Source: Sporosarcina sp. P2
GTDB lineage: Bacteria > Bacillota > Bacilli > Bacillales_A > Planococcaceae
NCBI RefSeq assembly: GCF_002743255.1
Contig: NZ_PDYY01000016.1
Span: 1 to 64,000, forward strand
Direction: 5' to 3'
DNA length: 64,000 bases
In this document: positions 1 through 9,185 of the stretch, one piece after another
Numbering within the stretch: the stretch's first letter is position 1
Layout: the number at the start of each line of letters is the position of its first letter
Notes under the pieces: model-generated
Databases searched by the model: none
Told to the model about the DNA's origin: nothing
The model's input: only the letters and a program-made list of their open reading frames with translations
Program-made: the position numbers and the translations under genes

Positions 1-2
1 AT

Positions 3-1110
<1,108 letters not shown>

Positions 1111-1114
<4 letters not shown>

Positions 1115-2553
1115 TCTTTTTCCATCTCCTTTAGCAACTTTTCAATTTGTTCGATAGAAATAGTTTCATCCGATTTATCAATTAACACTAAGAAGATTCG
1201 GCGCAACCAATTTTCATCAAAGTATAACGTTTTATTGATTGTGATATAAGGCTTTTCCGTATAATCATATTTGCGATTATTCATAATGTAGAAAGGTTGT
1301 ACTTTAGAAAAACGATAGGTGCGATTTGGACTGTCGAAATAAATCGACTGCTCGTTTGAACGAATCGAATAGCCCATTTTGGACAATAATTCTTCTGCAG
1401 GGTAAAAACTTTTACCATCCTGTACTAGTACCTTCACTTCCGGAACTTCTTCCCCATCAAGCCATACAGTCCGTGGATCCAATAACAAAAAAGGATAGGT
1501 ATACCGCTGCTCCTTCATCGTTTTATGAAAATAGTGCGTGTCGAACGCTAGTATCTTTGATAACGACCGATCCAAATCGGATGAAGATATTTTTTTACCT
1601 ATTGTCTCCTGAATGTTTTGACGGAATTGTTGGTATTGCTCTGCAGAGATGGATTCTTTCAAACGAGTAAATGCTGCTTGTTCCGCTTTTGTTCCGATAG
1701 GCTCATCTACAAGTATAGAGGCTATCATACTGCTTATGGACGGCTCGTCCGTTTGGAAAGTGAAACGCGACTGGACACTCATTCTGGCTACTTGGTTTAT
1801 TACTTGCGACATATTGTCCGTTTTCTCTATAATAAAGCGTTCCGCATACAACGGCTGATTACTTGAAGCTAACACTACACTTATATGATTCCCGCCGATA
1901 GCTTCTAGCATTTTAACCAGTCGGTCATTATACTTTTTATCGATACCTTCACCGAAGATTGTCAGCTTGTTTGAAGAGTACGCAAGTGGCACGTCCTGTT
2001 TCTGCCAATACAGCTCATTAACAAATCCTACGCCACGATATAAACGATAAGTAATACGCTCTTTATTTGCCTTTCCTACACGTTCCAATCCAGACACCCA
2101 CATGCCACCAATACCTTGCTCATCTGTCACGTGAAGAACTGTCGTGAGTGGCTTTGCCTCCCGAAGAACCACAAATGGCTCCTTAAATAGTTTACGCTCA
2201 GTAAGCAGTTTCTTTTTCAGCAATTTATACTGAACGGATTGTTGACCACTTTCACCTTCTTCAAATGCCACAAGAGAATCATTGAGTCGAGCGCATGCGG
2301 AGGAGTCCTCTGCTTCGCATCCGTGCTCCACACTTCCTTTCGGCCAGATAATCTCGTGTCTACCATCTGACAAGTTATAAAAGTGGTGACGAATGTACAA
2401 TCCATCCGCTCGATTGATGACTTCGATTTCCTGACGATACGTATTTGAATTCGCGCCTTCTCCCTTTGCATTGGCCGATTGGCTGTAATGCAAATAAACG
2501 AGTCCTCCGTTTACTGCCGCCAAAAGAAATAAAATCCTTATAATAACTTTCAA
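1111..2553 (-). CDS. Exported or membrane-anchored protein of unknown function
   Basis: A protein of about 480 residues that I do not recognise. It begins with one hydrophobic segment (VIIRILFLLAAVNGGLVYL) and then a polar region, so it is probably anchored in the membrane with the bulk outside. A pair of cysteines (HGCEAEDSSAC) near residue 80 could form a disulfide. The C-terminal 100 residues (WLDGEEV..., ...YFDSPNRTYRF..., ...TLYFDENWLRR) look like the short beta-hairpin repeats of copper-amine-oxidase-N-like surface domains; this is a weak impression. The start is set at TTG 2553 because ATGAGGTG precedes it by about 7 bases; GTG/ATG at 2571/2568 would lie on the ribosome-binding site. 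It overlaps rsmD by 4 bases and so heads the rsmD-coaD transcript. Confidence 0.8.
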
Positions 2554-2624
2554 CGTACAACACCTCATCACATGGTATGATGGACACGAACCATTACTAA
2601 TCGCCTGAAAGGAAGCGCTTGATT

Positions 2625-3020
2625 ATGATCCAACAACGTTTTATCGAACTAGGGGAAGGCTATAGCGACATCTATGAATTACTCGAAATCATGTCTACCA
2701 ACGCCGACCGAATTCATAAGTCCTATATTTTTTCATCCAAATATAAATCTAATGAACAATTGTCATTAGCAGTTTCTCTTACACCGGCAACTGAAAACAG
2801 TCATTTCATGCCGATCTATATTTGCAGAGAAGGAATTCGTTATTCTGCGGACAAACCATCGAAACGTTATGACTTGTTTGTTGAGCATGCTGAGTCGCTA
2901 AATAAAAAGCCTGTCAAAGTTGAAATAAAACATTCAACTGAATTTGCTGAGAATGAGCTATTTTACCAATATATTACTGGTATCTTACGCTTAAACCACT
3001 TGTTGCCGCCGCTAAATTAA
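2625..3020 (+). CDS. Conserved Bacillales protein of unknown function (DUF7147-like)
   Basis: A cytoplasmic protein of 131 residues starting MIQQRFIELGEGYSDIYELL. I recall this N-terminal pattern from a small protein kept beside rsmD/ylbG in many Bacillales genomes, but no function can be read from it. It has no membrane segment, signal peptide or metal-binding cluster. The ATG at 2625 is preferred over TTG 2619 because AAAGGAAG lies about 10 bases upstream of it. The gene is divergent from the exported-protein gene and converges on ylbG. Confidence 0.8.
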   Translation: MIQQRFIELGEGYSDIYELLEIMSTNADRIHKSYIFSSKYKSNEQLSLAVSLTPATENSHFMPIYICREGIRYSADKPSKRYDLFVEHAESLNKKPVKVEIKHSTEFAENELFYQYITGILRLNHLLPPLN

Positions 3021-3034
3021 TAAGCGGCAGCAAT
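3004..3034. terminator. Hairpin between convergent genes
   Basis: Inverted arms 3004-3014 and 3024-3034 form an 11-bp stem with one wobble pair and a 9-base loop. It overlaps the end of the + strand gene and abuts the ylbG stop. There is no clear T-run, so its termination strength is uncertain. Confidence 0.5.
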
Positions 3035-3307
3035 TTACAAACCTGTTTTATAATCGTATTCTTTTGCTTTATCCGGCTTTGCATTTTCATATATCGTGCT
3101 AACAAAGGGACGCTGTGAAGGCAATACTTTCCGTACAGCCGATAAACGCTCCAACTTAGTAATTGTCGTTTCCACGTCTTCCATGTCACAGTAAAGCACA
3201 ACGTATTTCATTCGTTTAGAAATATAATGAACATGCCCGAATTTGCGCAATGATTTTGCTTGTTTTAAATGATGGAGATAGACAATTATGCCTTGTCGAT
3301 CAATCAT
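3035..3307 (-). CDS. ylbG: YlbG, DUF2129 family protein
   Basis: A 90-residue protein matching YlbG (DUF2129/UPF0298): [20 protein letters not shown] at the start and [14 protein letters not shown] in the middle. It is a small cytoplasmic alpha-beta protein with no assigned biochemical role, found in Bacillales and lactic acid bacteria and usually beside ylbF and rsmD. The ATG at 3307 has GAGGGGGAGA just upstream and gives the family's normal length; a longer frame upstream is not supported. Here it is separated from ylbF by a gene on the opposite strand. Confidence 0.93.
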   Translation of the reverse strand: MIDRQGIIVYLHHLKQAKSLRKFGHVHYISKRMKYVVLYCDMEDVETTITKLERLSAVRKVLPSQRPFVSTIYENAKPDKAKEYDYKTGL

Positions 3308-3587
3308 GATTCTCCCCCTCTTTCTTACTTCATACAATACCATAGGTGAGAAAAGTCCTGCAACCTTGCATATGAAATGTTTGCGTATATATGAAACCAG
3401 GCCCGTCCTCAATCTTTGTTTGCACACCTTCTCTGGAATAGGTTACAATTAAGAAGACATTTATCTGAATCCAAACTGTTTTGTTTTTTACAAGATGATT
3501 GGATACAAGTATTTTCTGTTCAGTTGAAGTATAAACATCGCTAAACAAAAATGTGAAAACTCATTATAGTATTGGGGAGGTTTTAGA

Positions 3588-4457
3588 TTGGGAAGGAAAA
3601 CAAACGTTGCATTAACTGTCGGAGCTGCAAGTGTGGCTGCATGGGCGGCTACAAAAGTGATAGCAAAACAAGAACCACGTGCTGAAAAGAAAGCGCTTAG
3701 TTTTTCTGAAGTAGCTATTTTAACCGATGCACAACTGTGCCAAAATACAGAAGTTGACCCACTTACCGCTTATACCGAGATTGCTGATTTAGGTGTTCAC
3801 GGATTTGCGGTCGATATACAACTCACGAAAGATGAAGACATTCTTTTAGTGCCTAACCGAGAACTTTTGCTTTCCAATGAAATAGCCGACTCTGCGGTAG
3901 ATGAAATCCTGACAAAACATCATAATGCCCATGATCTTGATACTTTGCATAGTGATTTATCTAGTGTGTCGTTACGTGAACTGTTGGAAAAGTTCCCCCA
4001 TCTTTTACTTGTCGTCTCTATGAATGATTGCCCTACAACATATGAAGGAAGTTTAATCCCTTCCAAACTGTGGAGATTATTAAAAGAGATTGATGCTACT
4101 GAACGTGTTGTAGTGACGAGTCAATACGATGAACAAATCGATCGATTTAATCTGTATGCGCAGAATTCTGTTGCTTTAGGTGCAGGAAGTGAAGAAATAA
4201 AAAAAGCATACGTCGCTTACACGAGCAAGTTCGGTCATCTGTACCGGCCAAACGCAGATCTATTCTGCCTGCCTGAAAAACTTGGTATGTTCCCACTTGC
4301 TTCAGAAGGCTTCGTCCGCTTTTTACAAGATCTCAATATAACTGTATTTTACGCATTGAATGAAACGGATGAACTTCCAAAAATAGCTAAATTGGACGCC
4401 GATGGTTTCATAACCAGTTATCCAAAACAATTGTTGACATTCTTTAATGAAAACTAA
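3588..4457 (+). CDS. Membrane-anchored GDPD-fold protein, probably catalytically dead
   Basis: A 289-residue protein with an N-terminal hydrophobic segment (residues about 6-25) followed by a region that aligns by eye to the TIM barrel of glycerophosphodiester phosphodiesterases. TEVDPLTAYTEIADLGVHGF corresponds to the ENT...A...GA block, and VDIQLTKDEDILLVPN to the ElDVqlTKDG...vHD block. The catalytic residues are missing: HRG of the first strand is replaced by LTD, the Glu of ExD by Ala (AVDIQ), and the His of the HD motif by Pro (VPN). The gene is otherwise intact, with TTG start 3588 and GGGGAGG 8 bases upstream. It stands alone between ylbG and ylbF. Fold assignment is moderately sure; loss of activity is inferred. 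Confidence 0.65.
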   Translation: MGRKTNVALTVGAASVAAWAATKVIAKQEPRAEKKALSFSEVAILTDAQLCQNTEVDPLTAYTEIADLGVHGFAVDIQLTKDEDILLVPNRELLLSNEIADSAVDEILTKHHNAHDLDTLHSDLSSVSLRELLEKFPHLLLVVSMNDCPTTYEGSLIPSKLWRLLKEIDATERVVVTSQYDEQIDRFNLYAQNSVALGAGSEEIKKAYVAYTSKFGHLYRPNADLFCLPEKLGMFPLASEGFVRFLQDLNITVFYALNETDELPKIAKLDADGFITSYPKQLLTFFNEN

Positions 4458-4544
4458 AGACTCAAAGTGACTAGAATGCTTACTGTGGACATGTTTTCAC
4501 GCAAAATGTTGCTTAACGTTTGCTTGCTCCTTTGATACTAACTT

Positions 4545-4590
4545 TATTTAAAAAGTAACCCCCTGCAAATTTGTTTCCGCAGGGGGTTAC
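4545..4590 (-). terminator. Intrinsic terminator of ylbF
   Basis: Perfect 12-bp inverted repeat (GTAACCCCCTGC, 4555-4566, with 4579-4590). On the minus strand it is followed by a T-rich run, so it ends the ylbF transcript; it may also stop reads from the convergent gene at 3588-4457. Confidence 0.9.
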
Positions 4591-4608
4591 TCATTCTTAT
4601 GAAATAAT

Positions 4609-5055
4609 TTATGCCGAACAAGAACAGCTACCGCCTGAACCACAACCTCCGCCACAAGAGCTGTTAGAGAATGTGCCGTCGCCTGCTGGTACTTTCACGG
4701 CTTCTGAAACAGTCCGGCCAATCAAGATACCAATTTCGTCCAACAGATCCTGTACGTCATTTTCAGCCAGACGCAAGGCAGCCACTTCATCTTGCAAATC
4801 CAGTTCACGCTTTTGAAGTCGAATTTCCTTCATAATTACTTTATAGTCTGGATGATAGCGCCCGAAACGCTGCACATCCTCATATTGTTCTTTCATTTTA
4901 GTGAAATCCATGATCTTTTTTCGCAGATCGACGTTTGAATATACACGGTTATGTGCGTCTTGATAGGTTTTCACCACTTCAGAACACAGCAGCATATCGG
5001 AAAGTTCTTCCGCCATATCGATGACTCGCATCCACTCATCTGTCATCATCACCAA
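4609..5055 (-). CDS. ylbF: YlbF/RicF, Ric (Y-complex) subunit with Cys-rich tail
   Basis: A protein of about 148 residues of the YlbF/YmcA family. In B. subtilis YlbF (RicF) with RicA and RicT forms a complex that promotes RNase Y-dependent mRNA processing and helps Spo0A, competence and biofilm control. The central helical region (EELSDMLLCSE, LRKKIMDFTKMKEQYEDV) fits the family. The C-terminus is Gly/Ser rich with four cysteines (CGGGCGSGGSCSC), consistent with the iron-sulfur ligands reported for this complex. AGGAGG at 5064-5069 lies 8 bases before TTG 5055; GTG 5052 and ATG 5049 are alternatives. A strong terminator follows. Confidence 0.92.
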   Translation of the reverse strand: MVMMTDEWMRVIDMAEELSDMLLCSEVVKTYQDAHNRVYSNVDLRKKIMDFTKMKEQYEDVQRFGRYHPDYKVIMKEIRLQKRELDLQDEVAALRLAENDVQDLLDEIGILIGRTVSEAVKVPAGDGTFSNSSCGGGCGSGGSCSCSA

Positions 5056-5120
5056 TTGCCGCACCTCCTATCACAACTATCATAACAAAAAATTAGTTCC
5101 TCGACTATTCATTTAAACTT

Positions 5121-6557
5121 TTACTTTTTGGCATTTCGATTACAAAATGATTTTTTTACTTCTTCCATATCACAAAAGTGCGTCGTCTGATTCTCTATTT
5201 GCTGGATTTGTTCATGTCCTTTCCCTGCAATGAGCACAATCTCGCCAGGCTGTGCTTGTGTGACAGCGTATTGGATTGCCTGGTGACGGTCGATGAAGAT
5301 TTCGACAGGTGTAGCAAATCCCGCCATGCCTGCCAAAATATCCACAATAATTTGTGACGGATCTTCCATTCTTGGATTATCTGAAGTCAAAATTACGTGT
5401 GAACTGTAGTGAGCCGCTACCGCACCCATTTGTGGACGCTTCTGACGATCTCTCCCTCCACCACATCCAAATACAGTAATCAACCGTTTGGAGGACTCAG
5501 ACAAGGCTTCCAACACCGCTTGCAAAGCGTCTGGTGTGTGAGCATAGTCTACATACACTTCAATACCCGCCTCTTCGTATTTCTCCAGACGTCCAGTTGG
5601 AAGACGCAAAGCATGCAAATGGGGGGTTATTGCGCGTAATGAATAACCGAGTGCCATGAGAGCTCCTATAGCCGCTCTTGCATTCATTTCGTTATGATGA
5701 CCTTGATTAGCAAGTAGAACCTTTTGTTGTTGCGTGCCATGAATATGTCGACTGCTAAAATAAATTGGTGGTGTAGTTAATTCCTCTCCTATAGCACGAC
5801 ACGTCTCGTCATCTTCATTCATCACAAGCTGATCAGCCAATGGAATGAGTAGTTTTTTGGCGTCGATGTATGGCTGCCTACCTCCATGTTCTGCGTAATG
5901 ATCCATCCCAATATTCAAAAAAACACCAACAGTTAACGGGCAGTGCGCTAAACGATTGGTGGATAACCCAATTGAAGACGCTTCAAGAACAATATGGGTC
6001 ACTTGTTGCTTAATACATTTACGTAAAAAAGGATGTAATTGTTCAGCCGGCATCGTCGTCATAGAATTTCGAATCGTCTCTGTTAGCTTACCGTCAATGT
6101 AAAGACCCGTCGTTCCTATAACAGCTGTTTTATGTCCGAGTTCTTTTAATAATTGCCCGGTAAAGTGACTGACTGTAGTTTTACCGTTTGTTCCCGTAAT
6201 GCCAATGATGCATAATTCTTCAGCCGGGTTATCTGAAAACTTCGCACTTGCATAGGAAATAAATAGCGAACTATCAGGAATCAGAACGACCGTAATTTCT
6301 TCTGGTATGCGTGTTCGATCTAGGTTATCTCGATCGATTACCAACGTTTTGGCTCCATTTGTTATCGCTTTTTCAATAAATATCATGCCATCTGTCTTAA
6401 CGCCTTTCTTTGCTACAAATACATAGTTTTTTTTGACCCTCTTTGAAGATTCCGTGATCCCATCGATCGTTCGCCGAATTGAACCCTGTAAAATAGTGCA
6501 TGGCCAATCTTTTAGTAATTCAGATAAAAGCAAGGTCTCCCGCCCCTTCCCGAACAT
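5121..6557 (-). CDS. murE: MurE paralog, meso-diaminopimelate-type UDP-MurNAc-dipeptide ligase
   Basis: A Mur ligase of 478 residues that adds the third stem-peptide amino acid to UDP-MurNAc-L-Ala-D-Glu with ATP. Visible are the N-terminal MurE domain (DGITESSKRVKKNYVFVAKK), the P-loop GITGTNGKTTVSHF (about residue 118), a central VDYAHTPDAL, GCGGGRDRQKRPQMG and GKGHEQIQ. The amino-acid selector near residue 390 is DNPR, the signature of enzymes adding meso-DAP. A second, different murE lies at the right edge, so this is a paralog. It is divergent from a DapG-like aspartokinase with 87 bases between them, and a sigma-E-like promoter sits there. TTG 6533, preceded by AAGGGG, is an alternative start closer to the usual MurE N-terminus. 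A role in spore-cortex precursor synthesis is inferred. Confidence 0.92.
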   Translation of the reverse strand: MFGKGRETLLLSELLKDWPCTILQGSIRRTIDGITESSKRVKKNYVFVAKKGVKTDGMIFIEKAITNGAKTLVIDRDNLDRTRIPEEITVVLIPDSSLFISYASAKFSDNPAEELCIIGITGTNGKTTVSHFTGQLLKELGHKTAVIGTTGLYIDGKLTETIRNSMTTMPAEQLHPFLRKCIKQQVTHIVLEASSIGLSTNRLAHCPLTVGVFLNIGMDHYAEHGGRQPYIDAKKLLIPLADQLVMNEDDETCRAIGEELTTPPIYFSSRHIHGTQQQKVLLANQGHHNEMNARAAIGALMALGYSLRAITPHLHALRLPTGRLEKYEEAGIEVYVDYAHTPDALQAVLEALSESSKRLITVFGCGGGRDRQKRPQMGAVAAHYSSHVILTSDNPRMEDPSQIIVDILAGMAGFATPVEIFIDRHQAIQYAVTQAQPGEIVLIAGKGHEQIQQIENQTTHFCDMEEVKKSFCNRNAKK

Positions 6558-6596
6558 TTTATTCTTCAGAGAATATAATGAAACGAAGCATAAAGT

Positions 6597-6626
6597 ATTC
6601 TATGAAAGGCGTAAGAAGAATGTCAC
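6597..6626 (-). promoter_or_regulatory. Putative sigma-E-like promoter of the DAP-type murE
   Basis: Reading the minus strand, GTGACATT (6626-6619) is followed by a 14-base spacer and CATAGAAT (6604-6597). The mother-cell sigma-E consensus is roughly KMATATT-N14-CATACAHT; the -10 matches 7 of 8 and the -35 5 of 7. The -10 lies about 40 bases before the ATG at 6557. Assignment is by eye only. Confidence 0.5.
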
Positions 6627-6644
6627 GAAGAAAGTTGGGATTCT

Positions 6645-7376
6645 ATGATTATCCAGAAGTTTGGCGGAATTGCCATGCAGAATCAACAACAACGTACCAA
6701 GTGTATTCAGCATATTCGACAAGCGTTGTCGAAATACCGTGCCGTCATTGTTGTAGTCTCTGCAATGGGTAGAAGGGGCGACGCCTATTCCACAGACAAT
6801 TTACTTACTCTTACGGACTCCTTCTCAAAATCCGGGGAAGCCAGAGACTTGGCCGCTGCATGCGGTGAATTAATCGCTTCAGCTGTATTATCTGCAGAAT
6901 TATCTACAGAAGGTATAGATAACACAATTGTCTATGGACAAAATACAGGCATTCGCACATCGGGAGATTTCTGTAACGCAACGATTGATAAAATTAACAG
7001 TACACATATTGTCAGTACACTTCAAACGCATTCATGTATCATCGTCCCCGGTTTCCAAGGAATGAATGTACAAGGAAAGTTTATGACTCTCGGTAGAGGT
7101 GGCAGTGATTTGACAGCGATCGCATTAGCCTCTGCATTACAAGCTCATCATGTAGAGTTTTTCAAAGATGTACCAGGCGTCATGTCAGCAGATCCTCACA
7201 CTACTTCTGATTATAAGCGTTTTGATCGACTCACATTCGATGAATTTCTTCCATTATTAAAATGTAATCGACCCATTATTCAGGAAAAAGCAGCAGTGTA
7301 TGCAAAGCAAAATGCGATGCCTCTTCATATACGAGGCATCGCATCAAATGAGGAAGGTACATGGATTCTTCCTTAG
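6645..7376 (+). CDS. DapG-like aspartokinase, catalytic domain only
   Basis: An amino-acid-kinase protein of 243 residues that would phosphorylate L-aspartate, the first step towards lysine, DAP and dipicolinate. Motifs in order: KFGG at residue 5, VVVSAMGRRGD (DapG has VVVSAMGRKGD), ACGELIAS with the conserved Glu, PGFQGMN, LGRGGSDLTA and FFKDVPGVMSADP. Aspartokinases are normally about 400 residues with two C-terminal ACT domains for feedback control; here the protein ends after the kinase domain, so lysine or DAP feedback is probably absent. The usual GTS after KFGG is GIA. The ribosome-binding site is weak. It is divergent from the DAP-type murE, and its stop overlaps that of the convergent CAP gene by 4 bases. 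A role in DAP supply is inferred. Confidence 0.85.
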   Translation: MIIQKFGGIAMQNQQQRTKCIQHIRQALSKYRAVIVVVSAMGRRGDAYSTDNLLTLTDSFSKSGEARDLAAACGELIASAVLSAELSTEGIDNTIVYGQNTGIRTSGDFCNATIDKINSTHIVSTLQTHSCIIVPGFQGMNVQGKFMTLGRGGSDLTAIALASALQAHHVEFFKDVPGVMSADPHTTSDYKRFDRLTFDEFLPLLKCNRPIIQEKAAVYAKQNAMPLHIRGIASNEEGTWILP

Positions 7377-8452
7377 TCGTCATGTATGGAGTTTTCCGAT
7401 TCAGTCTGCGCCATAAATGACTGAGTATAGTATTTATTATAAACACCAATGCCGGTATGCGTGAAATTCGGATTCAGTAAGACATCCCGGTGTTTTGGAG
7501 AATTTAACCAACCATGTACAGTTTCAATGGCATCAATATAATTAAACGCTATGTTTTCGCCTGCTTTGCTTGGTGTTAGTCCAACACCTTTTAATCGATC
7601 AGCAAACACTTCCCCAGGTCCTTCATCATGAGAACTATATTTACGGAATATCATTTCCTGGCTATGCTTTCTTGAAAGTGTGGCCAGCTTATCATTATAT
7701 GATAAAAGAGGCAGTTGATGCCCTTCACGCAATTGGTTAGTCAATTCAAATGTCTGTCGCTCCATCGCGCGATCCACTTCAGTCTGAACAGTAGATGAAG
7801 GCTTTGGCGCTTCCATCATTTCTCCAAGATAGGTCATGTCATAAGGCTGATGTTTCACCAAAGTAGTCGGATTGATGAACCGTACACCTTCGATCCCGCC
7901 ATCTACTTGATCTATATATAATTGTACATACAAATTCTCATAGGGTATAAGAAGCCGATTCTTAATATCTTCACTATTTAACGAAAATGTATAAATATTT
8001 TCATTAATCGTCACGTCAATCTCGGATTCAATTGGCGTAAAGCGGTGAATATCCTGTACGTTTTGTCCGATTTTAAACGGAGCTAAATCTGTTGTAGGAT
8101 CAGCAGTATATATTTGGTTCACTTTGCCATTCAAAACCCCTGCCATAAAACGCGGTTCTTCCGTATAAACCCACCATTCGTACTGAAAACTCGATGGTTC
8201 AATCCTTGAAGGTTTACCAAATTGTTCTTCCAGCTTATTAATTTTTTGCCCAACAAGTACTGACATGCCTTCATTGGGTCTCGGCATACCTTCTCCGCCT
8301 ATCGATGGACCTTTTTCAGGAACGGCAATCGGTGAACCATGCTGTACCGGTGACTCTAGGGGCAAGTTTTCACTTATTTTATCAGTCATGAAATAAAAGA
8401 CTCCCATTACGATCAAAAGCAAAACAAGAATCTTCCATCCTACACTCCACAT
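7373..8452 (-). CDS. ylbC: YlbC-like CAP-domain protein
   Basis: A 359-residue protein with one N-terminal membrane segment (WKILVLLLIVMGVFYFM). A CAP-associated N-terminal domain follows (GQKINKLEEQFGKPSRIEPS), then a C-terminal SCP/CAP domain of about 120 residues. The CAP domain shows the usual pattern: NQLREGHQLPLLSYNDKLA, HSQEMIFRKYSSH, AGENIA and LNSPKHRDVLLNPNFTHTG. It matches B. subtilis YlbC, a putative extracellular protein of unknown activity. AAAGGAAG precedes the ATG at 8452 by about 6 bases. It converges on the aspartokinase-like gene with overlapping stops and no room for a separate terminator. Confidence 0.9.
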   Translation of the reverse strand: MWSVGWKILVLLLIVMGVFYFMTDKISENLPLESPVQHGSPIAVPEKGPSIGGEGMPRPNEGMSVLVGQKINKLEEQFGKPSRIEPSSFQYEWWVYTEEPRFMAGVLNGKVNQIYTADPTTDLAPFKIGQNVQDIHRFTPIESEIDVTINENIYTFSLNSEDIKNRLLIPYENLYVQLYIDQVDGGIEGVRFINPTTLVKHQPYDMTYLGEMMEAPKPSSTVQTEVDRAMERQTFELTNQLREGHQLPLLSYNDKLATLSRKHSQEMIFRKYSSHDEGPGEVFADRLKGVGLTPSKAGENIAFNYIDAIETVHGWLNSPKHRDVLLNPNFTHTGIGVYNKYYTQSFMAQTESENSIHDD

Positions 8453-8669
8453 GTTATCTTCCTTTCCACTCTTTATATACTACTCCTATAATAATATTAC
8501 AAATTACAAGAATTCATTTTGCGGTGAATATTTATTCAAAATGAACATCAATTCTAAATTGGTAACATTCTTATATTGTACAGAAGACACACACTATAGT
8601 CACCTATATCGGACAGGAAAGAAAGCGTTGACACAATGTTGTCATTGCAACTAAAAACGATTTGTTTTA

Positions 8670-8678
8670 TGATATAAT
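8670..8678 (+). promoter_or_regulatory. Extended -10 promoter of the ylbA-like gene
   Basis: TGaTATAAT at 8670-8678 is a perfect extended -10 for the housekeeping sigma factor. No -35 stands at the right distance, which fits extended -10 promoters. The gene starts 44 bases downstream. Confidence 0.6.
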
Positions 8679-8721
8679 AGTATACGTATTCGTCAGGACG
8701 AACATAGAGGGGGATATACAG

Positions 8722-9081
8722 ATGTATGTTGAAAATATTGGCCTTAAAGGCCTTGTAGCAGATTTACGAGTAATGGAAGAAATTATGAATAAGAACAATC
8801 TTGAAATTGATGGACAATGGGATTATGAGCGTGTAACTTTCGATAAGAAGTATATTGTTAAAGAAGGTACATACTACTTGCGCGTCTTCGGCGATCTGGT
8901 TGAGGGCGATATCGATGGTAGAAAAGCTACGGTTCGTCTAAAGCAACCTGTTCTAGGAAAGCACTACTACCCACACGGCGTTGAGTATGGCGAGGAAGAA
9001 GACTTCCCTGCTAGCTTAGTTAAGGATTGCGAACTAACGTTAAAGAAGGTATATGACGAGTTAAAGCAATATAGTTTGTAA
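8722..9081 (+). CDS. ylbA: YugN-like family protein, probably YlbA
   Basis: A cytoplasmic protein of 119 residues starting MYVENIGLKGLVADL, with WDYERVTFDKKYIV and PHGVEYGEEEDFPASLV. This fits the YugN-like family, whose B. subtilis member YlbA lies near ctaG. Function is unknown. The ATG at 8722 has AGAGGGGG at the proper distance; the longer frame from 8662 starts inside the promoter and is rejected. It is a single-gene unit with its own promoter and terminator. Confidence 0.85.
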   Translation: MYVENIGLKGLVADLRVMEEIMNKNNLEIDGQWDYERVTFDKKYIVKEGTYYLRVFGDLVEGDIDGRKATVRLKQPVLGKHYYPHGVEYGEEEDFPASLVKDCELTLKKVYDELKQYSL

Positions 9082-9091
9082 TGATATGGGA

Positions 9092-9124
9092 AAGCCGAAG
9101 AGCTAAATGTTCTTCGGCTTTTTC
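9092..9124 (+). terminator. Intrinsic terminator of the ylbA-like gene
   Basis: AAGCCGAAGA (9092-9101) pairs with TCTTCGGCTT (9111-9120) and is followed by a T-run. Confidence 0.92.
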
Positions 9125-9185
9125 TACTATTACTCCACTAATTTGGTTATAATAAAAACAGTATCTATGTGGAGGACGATTACTT

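Noticed and set aside
6589..6597. CATAAAGTA on the + strand as a sigma-K-type -10 for the aspartokinase-like gene
   Set aside because: It fits CATANNNTA, but no -35 element stands at the right distance, so it is not called as a promoter.
8629..8634. TTGACA as a -35 for the ylbA-like gene
   Set aside because: It is 38 bases from the TATAAT, far outside the normal spacing; an extended -10 promoter explains the region better.
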